A stretch of 64,000 bases of DNA from positions 211,197 through 275,196 of the forward strand of contig NZ_JAMBOX010000005.1 of NCBI RefSeq assembly GCF_023715785.1. Direction: 5' to 3'. Positions 17,453 to 27,897 of this stretch are shown in pieces. The position numbers and the translations under genes were made by a program. This stretch comes from Neobacillus niacini. GTDB lineage: Bacteria; Bacillota; Bacilli; Bacillales; Cytobacillaceae. Position 1 is the first letter of the stretch; every line of letters begins with the position of its first letter. The notes beneath the pieces were generated by a model that had not been told where the DNA came from, ran no database searches, and was given only the letters and a program-made list of their open reading frames with translations.

Positions 17453-19801
17453 TTATGAGCTTTTTTCTTCATCTTGTTTTGCCATCAATACAGACCGTGG
17501 TTTACTGCCTTCATAGGGGCCTACAACACCGCGGACCTCCATTTCATCAATTAAGCGGGCGGCCCTGGTATAGCCGATTCGAAACCGGCGCTGCAGCATG
17601 GAAACGGATGCGGTTTGCATGTCAATCACAAGCTGGACAGCATCATCATACAAGTCATCATCCACCTCTCCGGCTGCTTCAGGAACATCATCTGGAATCA
17701 TTTCCTCTTGGTACTGCGCCTTTTGCTGGGAAATAACAAATTCAACGGTATTCTCCACTTCCTGGTCGGAAAGGAATGCACCTTGGACGCGAACGGGTTT
17801 CGTTGCTCCAACTGGCATGAACAGCATATCTCCTCGTCCCAGCAGCTTTTCGGCTCCGCCCATGTCCAGAATTGTTCTGGAATCGGTCGCACTCGAGACG
17901 GCGAAGGCGATACGTGAAGGAATATTCGCTTTAATAACCCCGGTAATGACATCAACGGAAGGACGCTGCGTGGCAATAATTAAGTGAATGCCAGCAGCAC
18001 GGGCCATTTGCGCAAGCCGGGTAATCGAATCCTCCACGTCTGATGATGCAACCATCATTAAGTCCGCCAGCTCGTCGACAATCACAACGATATAGGGCAG
18101 GAGCGGTTGTTTATCATTCTCTTCAAGATTATGGGTCCTTACATGATCGTTATAGCCTTCAATGTTTCGCGTCCCGGTATGGGAAAATAATTCATATCGC
18201 CGCTCCATCTCACTGACAACCTTTTTTAATGCCTGCGACGCCTTTTTGGGATCGGTCACGACCGGAGCCAGCAAATGGGGGATTCCATTATAAACATTCA
18301 GTTCCACCATTTTAGGGTCAATCATCATCAGCTTAACCTCATGCGGTTTTGCCCTCATGAGCAAACTGGTAATAATTCCGTTGATGCAGACACTTTTTCC
18401 GCTTCCAGTTGCCCCTGCAACAAGAAGATGGGGCATTTTGTTTAACTCGGCTACAACCGCTTCACCGGTTATGTCCCTGCCAAGGCCAATTAAAAGCTTG
18501 GCGTCGGGCTTATTGTTTTGTGTTGCTTCCAATACCTCACGCAAGGAGACCATTGACACTTCTGAATTCGGGACTTCAATCCCGATGGCCGATTTTCCTG
18601 GAATCGGCGCTTCTATCCGTATGCCTTTTGCGGCAAGCGCCAAGGCAATATCATCACTCAAGCTGACAATCTTGCTTACTTTTACGCCAACATCGGGATG
18701 TACTTCGTATTTCGTTACAGCAGGCCCTAGATGGACTTGAGTAACCCTGGCCTTCACGCCAAAGCTTTGAAACGTCCGTTCAAGCTTTGCTGCATTTTTA
18801 TTAATAAGTTCAAATTCACCACTTTGGTCGGTTTTCTTGGGCATTTTAAGGAGCTTGAGCGGCGGCAGCTGGTAGTCGACATTTTCAACCTCAGTAAAAG
18901 TGATTGGCGGAGTATGGTCTTCTTCCGCCTCCTCGTGTTTACTGCGCCTTGTTCTGGTTTGTTCCTTCTGCGGTTTTTCCTTTGGCGTTTCATCACTAAA
19001 AGCCCGGTCGGCAAAGTTGGAGATAATCGGTTCCGGAACGATTGGCTCGTCCAACGGAACAGCCTGTCCCGCATTAATGATTGGCTGATTACCTACCGGT
19101 TGATTTTCTTGTTCCTCCAGCCTCTGGGTCCTTCGTTCATTTTTTCGATCCTGCTGCTTTTGTTTCCACTCGGTCACATCTGTTTTAAAGGCAGTCCATT
19201 GTGTTTTGGCGAAGCCGGAAATGGCCACCAAAATTTTTGCGAGGAAATCCCCAAAGGACTTTCCGGTCAATAAAATAAAACCGACGAGAATAAAAATGAA
19301 TGCAATAATTTTCGTCCCGGTTTCAGCAAACAAATAATGAAACAAGGCATACAATATCGCACCTAGTATTCCCCCGCCAAGGTCGGTCGTACTGGTTTCA
19401 CCGCGCAATTCCATCATAAACAGTTCCCAAGTATTCCCGATCACGCTTGGGTTCTTAAATTTCCCTTCATTTGTCAACAAGTGAAAAAGGGTTACATGAC
19501 TTAATAGCAGAATAGCTGAAACAATAAAATAGCTACCCACTAATTTAATATGAAAGAAAAAGGGTATTTCTCTTTTCCACATTAAATAAATGCTTAGTAG
19601 AACAAGGCCGAGCAAACTGAGCATATACCATTCGCCCATCCAAAAACGGAAGAATATAACAGTAGCCCGTCCGACAGCCCCCAGTTTCGCAATCGAGATA
19701 ATCGTTATTGCGAGAATAAGCAAAGCGGATAACTCATATTTAACCGTCCGTTTAAGCTGGGTGTCCCTTCGTTTCGGTTGTCGTTTCTTTTTTTTAGCCA
19801 T
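17453..19801 (-). CDS. spoIIIE: DNA translocase SpoIIIE
   Basis: The 782-aa FtsK/SpoIIIE motor pumps the chromosome into the forespore across the sporulation septum. The N-terminus has a basic patch ([11 protein letters not shown]) and four to five membrane helices (to about residue 180), then a charged linker, the RecA-like motor with Walker [10 protein letters not shown] and Walker [15 protein letters not shown], and the C-terminal gamma winged helix ([18 protein letters not shown] region) that reads SRS orientation sequences. Evidence that the organism sporulates. Located after tepA-ylzJ with a terminator between. Confidence 0.96.
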   Translation of the reverse strand: MAKKKKRQPKRRDTQLKRTVKYELSALLILAITIISIAKLGAVGRATVIFFRFWMGEWYMLSLLGLVLLSIYLMWKREIPFFFHIKLVGSYFIVSAILLLSHVTLFHLLTNEGKFKNPSVIGNTWELFMMELRGETSTTDLGGGILGAILYALFHYLFAETGTKIIAFIFILVGFILLTGKSFGDFLAKILVAISGFAKTQWTAFKTDVTEWKQKQQDRKNERRTQRLEEQENQPVGNQPIINAGQAVPLDEPIVPEPIISNFADRAFSDETPKEKPQKEQTRTRRSKHEEAEEDHTPPITFTEVENVDYQLPPLKLLKMPKKTDQSGEFELINKNAAKLERTFQSFGVKARVTQVHLGPAVTKYEVHPDVGVKVSKIVSLSDDIALALAAKGIRIEAPIPGKSAIGIEVPNSEVSMVSLREVLEATQNNKPDAKLLIGLGRDITGEAVVAELNKMPHLLVAGATGSGKSVCINGIITSLLMRAKPHEVKLMMIDPKMVELNVYNGIPHLLAPVVTDPKKASQALKKVVSEMERRYELFSHTGTRNIEGYNDHVRTHNLEENDKQPLLPYIVVIVDELADLMMVASSDVEDSITRLAQMARAAGIHLIIATQRPSVDVITGVIKANIPSRIAFAVSSATDSRTILDMGGAEKLLGRGDMLFMPVGATKPVRVQGAFLSDQEVENTVEFVISQQKAQYQEEMIPDDVPEAAGEVDDDLYDDAVQLVIDMQTASVSMLQRRFRIGYTRAARLIDEMEVRGVVGPYEGSKPRSVLMAKQDEEKSS

Positions 19802-19859
19802 TTAATCACCTTGGTTATTAATCGATTTGGCCGCAATCCTAACTGTAAAGCGCCCATCT

Positions 19860-19897
19860 AAAAAAGGAAGAAGCAGCCCTGTTAAATGGCTGCTCTT
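19860..19897 (-). terminator. Terminator between ylzJ and spoIIIE
   Basis: GCAGCC and GGCTGC arms with an 8-9 base loop, followed on the minus strand by a T-rich tract ending in TTTTTT. A TATAAT-like hexamer lies just upstream at 19912-19917 on the minus strand but has no convincing -35 element. Confidence 0.7.
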
Positions 19898-19930
19898 GTC
19901 TCATTTCCCTCATTATACCATAGTTTTTTC

Positions 19931-20167
19931 TCAGATTTCCTGATATCCATTAAGATTTGCAAAAGAAATTTTCGTTCCTGGACAAATCTGCTCATTTAAA
20001 AAATGCTGCGGGTCACTACTTAAAACCCGAATCACTTGGGCATGCTGGCCATCGACCGCTTCCACCAATAGAGGTACGCCCTGATAGGAAACCGTCTGCT
20101 GGTTAGCTAAAGAATCAGTTTCATAGGGGAAGATTAATTCCTGTGGCATCATTGTGTAAAGAATCAT
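19931..20167 (-). CDS. ylzJ: YlzJ-like small protein
   Basis: The 78-aa protein starting [14 protein letters not shown] matches the YlzJ family found after tepA in Bacilli. Function unknown; no membrane segment or catalytic motif is visible. Its ATG overlaps the tepA stop (ATGA), so translation is coupled to tepA. Confidence 0.85.
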   Translation of the reverse strand: MILYTMMPQELIFPYETDSLANQQTVSYQGVPLLVEAVDGQHAQVIRVLSSDPQHFLNEQICPGTKISFANLNGYQEI

Positions 20168-20919
20168 TGAATCAACCCCTCTTTATTTTCCCTTTTCAAC
20201 TCAATCAGTTCATTTAATTTTTTCATGGCCTGCCCAAGCCCGCCGATTTCATCAATTAACCCAACTTTTACCGCATCTGCCCCGATCACATTGGTACCAA
20301 TATCTCTAGTTAAATTTCCTTTTGCAAACATTAAATCCTTAAAAGTCTCTTCTGGTATCTTTGAATGTTTTGTTACAAAATTGACGACCCGCTCTTGCAT
20401 TTTATCCATGTATTCAAAGGTTTGTGGCACTCCAATTACCAAGCCTGTAAGCCTGATTGGGTGAATGGTCATGGTTGCTGTCTCGGCGATGAAAGAATAA
20501 TCACAAGAAACAGCGATTGGCACCCCAATGGAATGCCCGCCTCCTAGGACAATCGATACGGTCGGTTTTGACAGAGTGGCGAGCATCTCGGAGATGGCCA
20601 GGCCTGCCTCGACATCACCGCCAACTGTATTTAGGATAATCAGTAATCCTTCGATGTTCGGATTTTGCTCAATTGCCACCAGCTGGGGAATAAGATGTTC
20701 ATATTTCGTTGTTTTGTTTTGAGGAGGCAAGGCCAGGTGTCCCTCGATTTGCCCGATAATCGTTAAACAATGGATCTTCGAATCCGGTGAAAGCTGCGGT
20801 ACATTTGTTTGCCCGAGCTGCTGGATTTTTTCCATTAAGGCGGAAGTAGGTTTTTCCTCTTTTTGAGGCTCGACGCCTTCTTGATTATTGGATTGGAATC
20901 TATATAAATCGCGATCCAT
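20164..20919 (-). CDS. tepA: ClpP-like protease TepA
   Basis: The 251-aa ClpP/crotonase-fold serine protease has a likely nucleophile Ser in [11 protein letters not shown] and a His in ATMTIHPIR. In B. subtilis TepA was named translocation-enhancing protein and acts in degradation related to secretion and spore proteins (family knowledge). The frame opens at TTG 20937, but ATG at 20917-20919 (MDRDLYRF) is preceded by AAAGGGAG at 7 bases and is chosen. Overlaps ylzJ by 4 bases. Confidence 0.92.
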   Translation of the reverse strand: MDRDLYRFQSNNQEGVEPQKEEKPTSALMEKIQQLGQTNVPQLSPDSKIHCLTIIGQIEGHLALPPQNKTTKYEHLIPQLVAIEQNPNIEGLLIILNTVGGDVEAGLAISEMLATLSKPTVSIVLGGGHSIGVPIAVSCDYSFIAETATMTIHPIRLTGLVIGVPQTFEYMDKMQERVVNFVTKHSKIPEETFKDLMFAKGNLTRDIGTNVIGADAVKVGLIDEIGGLGQAMKKLNELIELKRENKEGLIQ

Positions 20920-20978
20920 TTTAATACTCCCTTTCAAACATGATATAGTTTAGTATTTACTTGCATGATAAATTCATG

Positions 20979-21009
20979 CAAAAAAGCACCGAGGGAATCC
21001 CCCGGTGCC
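20979..21009 (-). terminator. rho-independent terminator of rnjB
   Basis: GGCACCG and CGGTGC arms with an inner GG-GGATTCC-CT, followed by six T residues on the minus strand. Confidence 0.88.
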
Positions 21010-21013
21010 TTTG

Positions 21014-22681
21014 TTAAACCTCCATAATAATCGGCAGAATCATAGGTCTGCGTTTTGTTTTTTCAAATAAATAGCGGTTTAAATCATCTCTGATTTCCTG
21101 TTTAAGGCTAGCCCAGTCGAATGTGGCTTTTGCAATATTACGGTCAATTATTTCTCGGACCAATTTTGTCGAATCGTCCATTAATTTTTCCGATTCACGC
21201 ACATAGACAAAACCCCTGGAGATGATTTCCGGACCTGCAGCAATTTTCTTTTCCTGTCTAGTTAGCGTTACTACGACAATCAAAATGCCGTCCTGTGACA
21301 GGAGTTTCCGGTCGCGCAAGACAATATTGCCAACATCGCCAACCCCAATGCCATCGATCAGAATATTGCCCGAAGGAACTTTTCCAGTGATGGCAATGCG
21401 TCCATCTTTCCACTCAACAACGTCCCCACGGTCCGGAATGCAGATATTTCCATCAGGGATGCCACATTCCAATGCGATTTTTCGATGTGCTTTTAGCATC
21501 CGGTACTCCCCATGGACAGGAATAAAGAATTTGGGCTGCATCAGGTTAATCATAAACTTTAATTCTTCCTGACTGCCATGGCTTGTCACATGGATGGTCC
21601 GCTTGCCCGAAACGACATTGGCGCCTGCACGGAACAGCATATCGATCGTTTTATACAAAAATACTTCGCTGCCTTTTAATGGTGATGCCGCAATCAGAAC
21701 AGTGTCGCCCTGTTTAATATTCACATATTTATGTGTTTGCTTCGCCATTTTTTGCAGCGCTTCAATCGGTTCCCCTTGTGAACCTGTCATTAAGACAACA
21801 ATTTCACGATCCGAGAAATTCTTTAGCTCCTCTACCGAAATAATCAAATCGTCGGCCACTTCCAAATAGCCGAGATCCAGAGCAATATGATAAATACGCT
21901 CCAGGCTTTTGCCAACAACGGCCACTTTTCGATTGTGCTCAGTAGCGGCATCAAAGATATGCTGAATTCGGTTTATGTCAGAAGCAAAACAGGCAGCGAT
22001 GATTCTCCCTTGTGCATTATAGAAAGCATTGGACAGTTCGCGTTCCACAATAGCTTCAGAAGTTGTATAGCCTGGTTTCTCAGCCTCAGTACTGTCAGAT
22101 AGCAGGCATAATACCCCCTGCTCGCCAATCGCAGCCATTTTTCCGATTTCAGGCTTGTAAAGTTTTGTGGCGGCCTGATCAAATTTAAAATCACCGGTAT
22201 AAACAATAACCCCTTCGGATGTATGCACACAAACTCCCACAGAATCGGGGATGCTATGGTTGGTTCGGAAAAAGCTTACATTAACCGAATCCAATTCAAC
22301 AACGGTATCCGAATCTACTTCAATAAAGTTTGCATTTTTGTTATTGTCTTGTTCTTTTAGCTTTGCCCCCGCCAACGCCAGAGTCAATTTTGTGCCGTAA
22401 ACAGGAACGTCAGTCAGTCCCAATACATAGGAAAGAGCGCCAATATGATCTTCATGTCCATGTGTCAGAAAAATGGCCTTGACCCGATCCTTGTTTTCTT
22501 TTAAATAGGTAATATCCGGAATGACCATATCAATGCCAAGCATCTCTTCCTCGGGGAACATTAAGCCGGCATCTATTATCAATATGTCCTTGTCCACTTC
22601 CACAAGATACATATTTTTCCCAGTTTCCCCTATCCCACCAAGCGAAATAAACTTAATGGAATGATTTTTTTTCTTTATCAC
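21014..22681 (-). CDS. rnjB: Ribonuclease J2
   Basis: The 555-aa metallo-beta-lactamase/beta-CASP RNase is a partner of RNase J1 in 5' exonuclease and endonuclease mRNA processing. Zinc motif THGHEDHIG is intact, with beta-CASP motifs such as YTGDFKFD and VLMTGSQGEP and a C-terminal domain ending MILPIIMEV. Assigned J2 rather than J1 because it lies between tepA and dapA, the ymfA/rnjB locus. GTG start at 22679-22681 behind AGGAGG. Confidence 0.93.
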   Translation of the reverse strand: MIKKKNHSIKFISLGGIGETGKNMYLVEVDKDILIIDAGLMFPEEEMLGIDMVIPDITYLKENKDRVKAIFLTHGHEDHIGALSYVLGLTDVPVYGTKLTLALAGAKLKEQDNNKNANFIEVDSDTVVELDSVNVSFFRTNHSIPDSVGVCVHTSEGVIVYTGDFKFDQAATKLYKPEIGKMAAIGEQGVLCLLSDSTEAEKPGYTTSEAIVERELSNAFYNAQGRIIAACFASDINRIQHIFDAATEHNRKVAVVGKSLERIYHIALDLGYLEVADDLIISVEELKNFSDREIVVLMTGSQGEPIEALQKMAKQTHKYVNIKQGDTVLIAASPLKGSEVFLYKTIDMLFRAGANVVSGKRTIHVTSHGSQEELKFMINLMQPKFFIPVHGEYRMLKAHRKIALECGIPDGNICIPDRGDVVEWKDGRIAITGKVPSGNILIDGIGVGDVGNIVLRDRKLLSQDGILIVVVTLTRQEKKIAAGPEIISRGFVYVRESEKLMDDSTKLVREIIDRNIAKATFDWASLKQEIRDDLNRYLFEKTKRRPMILPIIMEV

Positions 22682-22763
22682 TACCCGTTTCCTCCTAAGT
22701 TGGTTTATGCCGATCGAAATCAGTTATGTTTATTATACTTGAAACAAGAAAATCTTTACAATC

Positions 22764-22795
22764 AAAAAAAAGAAAACCAACCGAAGTTGGTTTCC
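22764..22795 (-). terminator. rho-independent terminator of the asd-dapG-dapA operon
   Basis: AAACCAAC and GTTGGTTT arms around a TTCG tetraloop, followed by a long T run on the minus strand. Confidence 0.9.
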
Positions 22796-22801
22796 TTATG
22801 A

Positions 22802-23674
22802 TCAAAGTGTATTTAAAATTGAGGCTAAAGTGGCACGTTCCTGCTCTGTCAATCCTACCAGCGGCAGTCTGACAGAACCTACATCCAACCCTTTTAATTG
22901 CAGAGCTGTTTTAACCGGTGCCGGACTTGGTGCTTTAAATAGGCCTTCCATAATCGGCAGCAGTTTTTGGTGCAAGGCTGCCGCTTTTTTCGTTTCCCCA
23001 TCAAAAAATGCCTTCACCATTTCCTGCATTTCATTTCCGATTACATGTGAAGCTACAGATACCACTCCCGTACCGCCAATTGAAAGGACTGGAAGCGTGG
23101 CCGCATCATCACCGCTGTAGAGGACAAAATCATCAGCCGTGTTGGCAATAATGTGGGTCATCCCATTTAGATCGCCACTCGCTTCTTTTACCGCCACAAT
23201 ATTTGGTATTTTCGAGAGCCGAATAATCGTTTCAGGAACAATATTAACTACCGATCTGCTCGGGATATTATAGACCATGATAGGAAGAGATGTGGACTCG
23301 GCAATGGCCTTAAAATGCTGGTAAAGACCTTCCTGATTAGGTTTATTGTAGTATGGCGCTACCACCATAATACCGTCCACACCAACCTGCTCCGCTTTTT
23401 TTGTCAATTCGATTGAAGCGTAGGTGTTGTTGCTGCCCGTCCCGGCAATAACGGGGATTCTTTTGTTCACAACCTTCATAACATGATCAAATAATGCCAA
23501 CTTCTCTTCCTTTGATAGAGTCGGTGATTCCCCAGTGGTTCCTGCTACGACAAGCGACTCAGTTCCATTTTCTATTAAATAATTGACCAACTTCGTGGTT
23601 TTGGCAAAGTCAATATGCCCTTTTTTATCGAAAGGGGTGACCATCGCCGTGGCTACTCTCCCGAAATGAACCAT
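22802..23674 (-). CDS. dapA: 4-hydroxy-tetrahydrodipicolinate synthase
   Basis: First committed enzyme of lysine/dipicolinate synthesis; condenses pyruvate with aspartate semialdehyde. The 290-aa TIM barrel has GTTGESPTLSKEE, catalytic Tyr in VYNIPSRS and Schiff-base Lys in IVAVKEASGDL. ATG at 23672-23674 (MVHFGRVATAMVTPF) follows AAAGGAG and matches the family start; the longer frame from 23704 is rejected. Downstream of dapG in the conserved spoVFAB-asd-dapG-dapA order. Confidence 0.96.
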   Translation of the reverse strand: MVHFGRVATAMVTPFDKKGHIDFAKTTKLVNYLIENGTESLVVAGTTGESPTLSKEEKLALFDHVMKVVNKRIPVIAGTGSNNTYASIELTKKAEQVGVDGIMVVAPYYNKPNQEGLYQHFKAIAESTSLPIMVYNIPSRSVVNIVPETIIRLSKIPNIVAVKEASGDLNGMTHIIANTADDFVLYSGDDAATLPVLSIGGTGVVSVASHVIGNEMQEMVKAFFDGETKKAAALHQKLLPIMEGLFKAPSPAPVKTALQLKGLDVGSVRLPLVGLTEQERATLASILNTL

Positions 23675-23735
23675 TTTGTTTACTCCTTTCAAGAACGGAT
23701 GCATGTATTAATGGAACCCGTGTTCCTTAGCCTTT

Positions 23736-24980
23736 TTAAAAATCAGTTGCGTTTAGCTCAAGCGACTCTTCTTCTAAATGAAAAGCATCGTGCAAAGCAT
23801 TAACAGATTTTGCCAAATCATCCTGTTTCACGAGTACCCAGATTGTTGTATGGCTGTCTGCAGATTGCAAAATCCGGATTCCCTTATCAGAAAGAGCTGT
23901 TACAATTTTTGAAGTGACGCCCGGAACACCGGCTATTCCTGCACCAACAACCGATACTTTTGCACAGTGACGCTCCACTACGGGGTCATGTCCCAATTCG
24001 TTTAACACGGTGATCGCTTTGTCAGTCATGTCATCAGAAACTGTGTAAACGACCCCATTTGGCGAAATATTGATAAAATCAACACTGATTTTTTCATTGG
24101 CCATCGCTTTAAACACTTCAGCTTGCAAGTAATACTGTTCTTTTTTCGCAAACACTTTAATTTGCGTGACATTGGAAACATGAGCAATCCCCGTCACCAG
24201 ACGTTCCCTAATGTCACTTCCCCGATTATGTTTGGTGATGGAAGTGACCAGCGTTCCAAGAGAATCGGAATAAGTTGAGCGAATACGAATTGGAACCTTT
24301 GCCTGCATCGCAATTTCAACAGCCCTTGGATGAATAACCTTCGCTCCCTGATAGGCCATATTGCAAACTTCGGTATAAGTGACAACAGATAACGGGCGGG
24401 CATTTTCAGCAATCCGTGGGTCTGCTGTCATAATGCCTTCCACATCTGTAAAAATATCAATCCACTCGGCATTAAGTGCTGCACCAAGCGCTGCTGCCGA
24501 AGTGTCACTGCCGCCGCGGCCAATGGTAGTCACATCGCCGTTCTTCGCTGAACCTTGAAAGCCCGCCACAACTACGACATCATTGCTTTCGAGCTCCCTC
24601 AACAGCCGGTCGCATTTCATTTCCATAATTTTCGCATTCGTATGGTCATTATTGGTACGGAAACCTGCTTGCGAACCGGTTAACGCTGTCGCATTTATTC
24701 CGCTTTCCACAAGCATATTCGTAAACACTACACTTGAAATCACTTCGCCGCAGGACAATAATAAGTCATGTTCCCGTTTTGAGAGTCGGCTTGCATTCCC
24801 GCCAATCAAAGACAATAGTGTATCTGTTGCATACGGGTCGCCGCTTCTTCCCATTGCTGATACAACTACGACTACTTTATATCCGTCAGCTAATGCCTTT
24901 TCGATATGTCCTTGCGCTTGTATTCTGCCTTTTTCATCTTTAACAGATGTACCGCCAAATTTTTGTACGATGATTTTCAT
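23736..24980 (-). CDS. dapG: Aspartokinase I (DapG type)
   Basis: The 414-aa monofunctional aspartate kinase has the N-terminal kinase motif VQKFGGTSVKDEKGR and a C-terminal pair of ACT domains (about residues 265-410), a single-chain arrangement like B. subtilis DapG, the diaminopimelate-inhibited isozyme. The in-frame TTG at 24992 is too close to the ribosome site; ATG at 24978-24980 (MKIIVQKFGG) is chosen. Phosphorylates aspartate ahead of Asd in the same operon. Confidence 0.95.
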   Translation of the reverse strand: MKIIVQKFGGTSVKDEKGRIQAQGHIEKALADGYKVVVVVSAMGRSGDPYATDTLLSLIGGNASRLSKREHDLLLSCGEVISSVVFTNMLVESGINATALTGSQAGFRTNNDHTNAKIMEMKCDRLLRELESNDVVVVAGFQGSAKNGDVTTIGRGGSDTSAAALGAALNAEWIDIFTDVEGIMTADPRIAENARPLSVVTYTEVCNMAYQGAKVIHPRAVEIAMQAKVPIRIRSTYSDSLGTLVTSITKHNRGSDIRERLVTGIAHVSNVTQIKVFAKKEQYYLQAEVFKAMANEKISVDFINISPNGVVYTVSDDMTDKAITVLNELGHDPVVERHCAKVSVVGAGIAGVPGVTSKIVTALSDKGIRILQSADSHTTIWVLVKQDDLAKSVNALHDAFHLEEESLELNATDF

Positions 24981-25010
24981 GGTGACACCCAAACCTGCCT
25001 TTTTTGGCTT

Positions 25011-26060
25011 TTATTTTACTAACCCCAATTTCACTAATCTTTCCGCTATTTGTACTGAATTCCAAGCTGCTCCTTTAAGGAGGTTGTCGGAAACAACCCA
25101 CATATGAAAACCTCGTGGTTCATCGATATCATTTCTAATTCTGCCTACGAAGACCTCATTTTTCCCAACACAATCTGCAGGCATTGGATATAGCTGATTC
25201 TCAGGGTCATCCTGTAAAATCACACCTGGAGCATCCTTTAACAGCTCTTTGATTTCGGCTGCGTCCACATTGTCTGATTCAATTTCAAAGTACACCGATT
25301 CAGAATGGCCAACTGCAACCGGAAGGCGAACACAGGTTGCAGAAACATGCAAATCTGGCGAATGCATAATTTTCTTTGTTTCATTAATCATTTTCATTTC
25401 TTCGAATGTATAACCATTTTCTTCGAATTTATCAATTTGCGGAATCGCATTGAATGCAATTTGATAATGTTTTTTATCTGATTTTACCGGAAGGATATTT
25501 GTTTCAAAGGACTCGTTATTTAAAATTGCTTTGGTTTGCTCCATCAATTCTTCGACCGCGGCGGCACCCGCACCTGAAACAGCCTGATAGGTAGAAACAA
25601 TGATTTTTTTCAGGCCATACTTTTGACGAATCGGTTCCAACGCTACAACCATTTGGATTGTAGAGCAATTTGGATTGGCAATAATCCCATTATGCTGAAG
25701 CAAGTCGGCTTCATTTACCTCAGGGACTACTAAAGGAATATCGGTATCCATTCGGAATGCACTTGTGTTGTCCACAACGATGGCGCCTCGTTTTACAGCT
25801 TCCGGGGCAAGTTCTTTTGATACACTGCCTCCTGCTGAAAATAATGCAATTTGCACTCCTTCAAAACTCTCAGGCTTGGCTTCTTGAACGATATGGTCCT
25901 CACCGTTGATATTGATTGTTTTCCCTGCAGAACGGGCAGATGAAAGCAAAGTAAGCTTTCCGATTGGGAAATTCTCTTTGATTAATGTTTGGATCATCTG
26001 TTGTCCAACCGCTCCTGTTGCTCCTACAACGGCAACGTGAAAACCGTTTTGCTGACTCAT
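25011..26060 (-). CDS. asd: Aspartate-semialdehyde dehydrogenase
   Basis: The 349-aa NADPH-dependent enzyme reduces aspartyl phosphate to the semialdehyde. The N-terminal glycine motif is [11 protein letters not shown]; the active-site Cys lies in NPNCSTIQ; the later catalytic His region is [15 protein letters not shown] behind AAAGGGG. A perfect 14-bp hairpin (26141-26172) sits between it and spoVFB, which may set how much sporulation transcript runs into asd. Confidence 0.96.
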   Translation of the reverse strand: MSQQNGFHVAVVGATGAVGQQMIQTLIKENFPIGKLTLLSSARSAGKTININGEDHIVQEAKPESFEGVQIALFSAGGSVSKELAPEAVKRGAIVVDNTSAFRMDTDIPLVVPEVNEADLLQHNGIIANPNCSTIQMVVALEPIRQKYGLKKIIVSTYQAVSGAGAAAVEELMEQTKAILNNESFETNILPVKSDKKHYQIAFNAIPQIDKFEENGYTFEEMKMINETKKIMHSPDLHVSATCVRLPVAVGHSESVYFEIESDNVDAAEIKELLKDAPGVILQDDPENQLYPMPADCVGKNEVFVGRIRNDIDEPRGFHMWVVSDNLLKGAAWNSVQIAERLVKLGLVK

Positions 26061-26140
26061 TTTAGTTCCCCTTTCAAATCTACTGGCTGGGTTATTTCCT
26101 GCTTTTCTTCCAGTTTTAATATTAGTTTATTGGTCAACCT

Positions 26141-26172
26141 CATCAGTGGGTTATGGAAATAACCCACTGATG
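26141..26172. other. Perfect 14-bp inverted repeat between spoVFB and asd
   Basis: CATCAGTGGGTTAT (26141-26154) and its exact complement (26159-26172) are separated by a 4-base loop. No T run follows on the minus strand, so it is not a classical terminator for spoVFAB; a T-rich stretch follows on the plus strand. It could be an RNA-stability or partial attenuation hairpin, or a protein-binding palindrome. Confidence 0.7.
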
Positions 26173-26238
26173 AATGATTATTTTATTTTATCATATTCCT
26201 AGAAAGAAATAACCTTTTTTAAACATTGGGGAATGAAT

Positions 26239-26838
26239 TTAATCTCCATCTTTATATCTTTCGACCAGAACAGGCTGCAACTGCCTTCCTTCCAATGCCT
26301 CTTCCACGGTTTGAGTCAGCAAGGCCATTCTTGCTACCAACGAGTTTGGTTTCTTGAGTGGATCATCCTGGCCATATGGGATAAAGTAAATGTTTTTGGT
26401 GGCCATTAATCTCATCAAATTCACGCCATTTAACCCTAAAGCATCATTGGTGGATATGCCAAGCACAACCGGCTGTTGGTTTCTTAACGTCGCTTTGGCG
26501 GCCATTAACACAGGGCTGTCATTAATGGCATTGGCAAATTTACTCATTGATACGCCTGTCATCGGTGCAATAACCATGCAGTCCAATGGCGTTTTTGGCC
26601 CTAATGGTTCAGCCTTGACAATGGAATCAATCACCTTATTGCCTGTTAAATCCTCAATCCGCTGAACCCAGTCCTCTCCTTTTCCAAAGCGGGTTTCGGT
26701 ATTTTTCACTGTAAAGGTGACAATCGGAATGACCTCTGCACCGGCTTGCACCAGTTTCTCAATTTCAGGAAACACAGCGTCATACGTACAATGGGACCCG
26801 GTTAGGCCAAATCCAATTCTTTTTCCATTTAAACTCAT
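26239..26838 (-). CDS. spoVFB: Dipicolinate synthase subunit B
   Basis: The 199-aa flavoprotein-fold subunit (FGLTGSHCTYDAVFPEI near the N-terminus, IAPMTGVSMSKFANAI in the middle) joins SpoVFA to make dipicolinic acid, the spore-core Ca-chelate, in the mother cell. Its ATG overlaps the spoVFA stop by one base (TAATG), consistent with coupled synthesis. Independent evidence for sporulation. Confidence 0.95.
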   Translation of the reverse strand: MSLNGKRIGFGLTGSHCTYDAVFPEIEKLVQAGAEVIPIVTFTVKNTETRFGKGEDWVQRIEDLTGNKVIDSIVKAEPLGPKTPLDCMVIAPMTGVSMSKFANAINDSPVLMAAKATLRNQQPVVLGISTNDALGLNGVNLMRLMATKNIYFIPYGQDDPLKKPNSLVARMALLTQTVEEALEGRQLQPVLVERYKDGD

Positions 26839-27737
26839 TATGCATTCCCCTTTCTATTTTGACCGGATTCCCGAAGCAATTGTGTGAGAACATCGGCTAA
26901 AATCTGCCCGGCCGTTTTTGGAGCAACAATCCCCGGCAAACTTGGTGCCAAGAGTGCTTTAATCCCCCGCTTTTCCGCATAGCGGAAATCGGTTCCTCCT
27001 GGTTTTGAGGCAATGTCAATCACAAGAGTATGGGTAGGCAGTTTGGCTATGACTGCCGGAGTCACTATTAATAGGGGGATTGTATTAATTAAAATGTCAG
27101 TGTCTGTTACCTCTTTTTCCGTATCGTCCAAATGAAATGGCTTCAAGCCCATTTCTGTGATTCTGGCAAGATGCTCGCTTCTTCTTGCTCCGACCTTTAC
27201 CTTGGCACCCAAGGCATGAAATGCCCTGGCTATGCTCATCCCGCACCGTCCTAATCCAAGCACGGTCACATTGGAGCCATGGATGGTAAAGTCCGTATGT
27301 TGAATGGCCATCATGATTGTTCCTTCCACAGTCGGGATGGAATTATAAATGGCCACATCATCCCTCGCAAACAACTGGACAAGTTTTTTCTTGGACTGCT
27401 TTACGATTCCATCCAGATATGAATTGGTAATTCCAGAATAAATCGTACAATGTTCGGGCGTTTTTGAAAGAATATCTTCTGTTAGGACTACTTTCTCGTT
27501 AGAGAAAATGGTCTCAACCTGCCCTTCTAAATTAGTGCCTGCTACTGGCAAAATCATTGCATCTATATTCGAAAAGTCAACCTCATCCAGCTTTTCCTTG
27601 ACTGCACCGGTGAAGGCGTGGTCTAGCTGCTCAAAACCGATTAATGACAATCTTGCATCCAATTCGGTTAACTTTCGGATAATTTCCAGCTGTCTGGCAT
27701 CTCCACCAATAACGGCTATCTGCATCCCTGTCAGCAT
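26838..27737 (-). CDS. spoVFA: Dipicolinate synthase subunit A
   Basis: The 299-aa NAD(P)-binding dehydrogenase-like subunit has an N-terminal Rossmann motif IAVIGGDARQLEIIRKL and a second one, TVLGLGRCGMSIARAF. The frame extends to 27776, but ATG at 27735-27737 (MLTGMQIAV) matches the family start and has AAGGTG upstream. A candidate sigma-K promoter lies at 27802-27830. It oxidises the DapA product to dipicolinate together with SpoVFB. Confidence 0.95.
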   Translation of the reverse strand: MLTGMQIAVIGGDARQLEIIRKLTELDARLSLIGFEQLDHAFTGAVKEKLDEVDFSNIDAMILPVAGTNLEGQVETIFSNEKVVLTEDILSKTPEHCTIYSGITNSYLDGIVKQSKKKLVQLFARDDVAIYNSIPTVEGTIMMAIQHTDFTIHGSNVTVLGLGRCGMSIARAFHALGAKVKVGARRSEHLARITEMGLKPFHLDDTEKEVTDTDILINTIPLLIVTPAVIAKLPTHTLVIDIASKPGGTDFRYAEKRGIKALLAPSLPGIVAPKTAGQILADVLTQLLRESGQNRKGNA

Positions 27738-27801
27738 GAAAATATTCACCTTCTTTTTTAAAGAATCCTTTCGCAATCTCTCTTTGAGCTTTTCACTTCA
27801 A

Positions 27802-27830
27802 CATCTTATGTAACAAAGATTCATTCGGTG
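27802..27830 (-). promoter_or_regulatory. Candidate sigma-K promoter of spoVFAB
   Basis: CACC (27827-27830), a 16-bp spacer and CATAAGATG (27802-27810) on the minus strand resemble the mother-cell sigma-K pattern (-35 AC, -10 CATAnnnTA, one mismatch). In B. subtilis spoVF is sigma-K dependent, so position and form agree. Confidence 0.55.
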
Positions 27831-27851
27831 AGTATTCCACACTTACGAAAT

Positions 27852-27890
27852 AAAAAAAGCCCAAGCAAATGTTGATTTGCTTGGGCTTTT
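27852..27890 (-). terminator. rho-independent terminator of ymxH
   Basis: AAGCCCAAGCAAAT and its perfect complement enclose a 4-base loop, followed by TTTTTTT on the minus strand. Near-symmetrical T runs on both sides suggest it works in both directions. Confidence 0.92.
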
Positions 27891-27897
27891 GACACTT

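Noticed and set aside
24981..25010. Lysine riboswitch ahead of dapG/asd
   Set aside because: The gaps before dapG and asd are too short and show no L-box-like structure; DapG-type kinase is not usually under this riboswitch.
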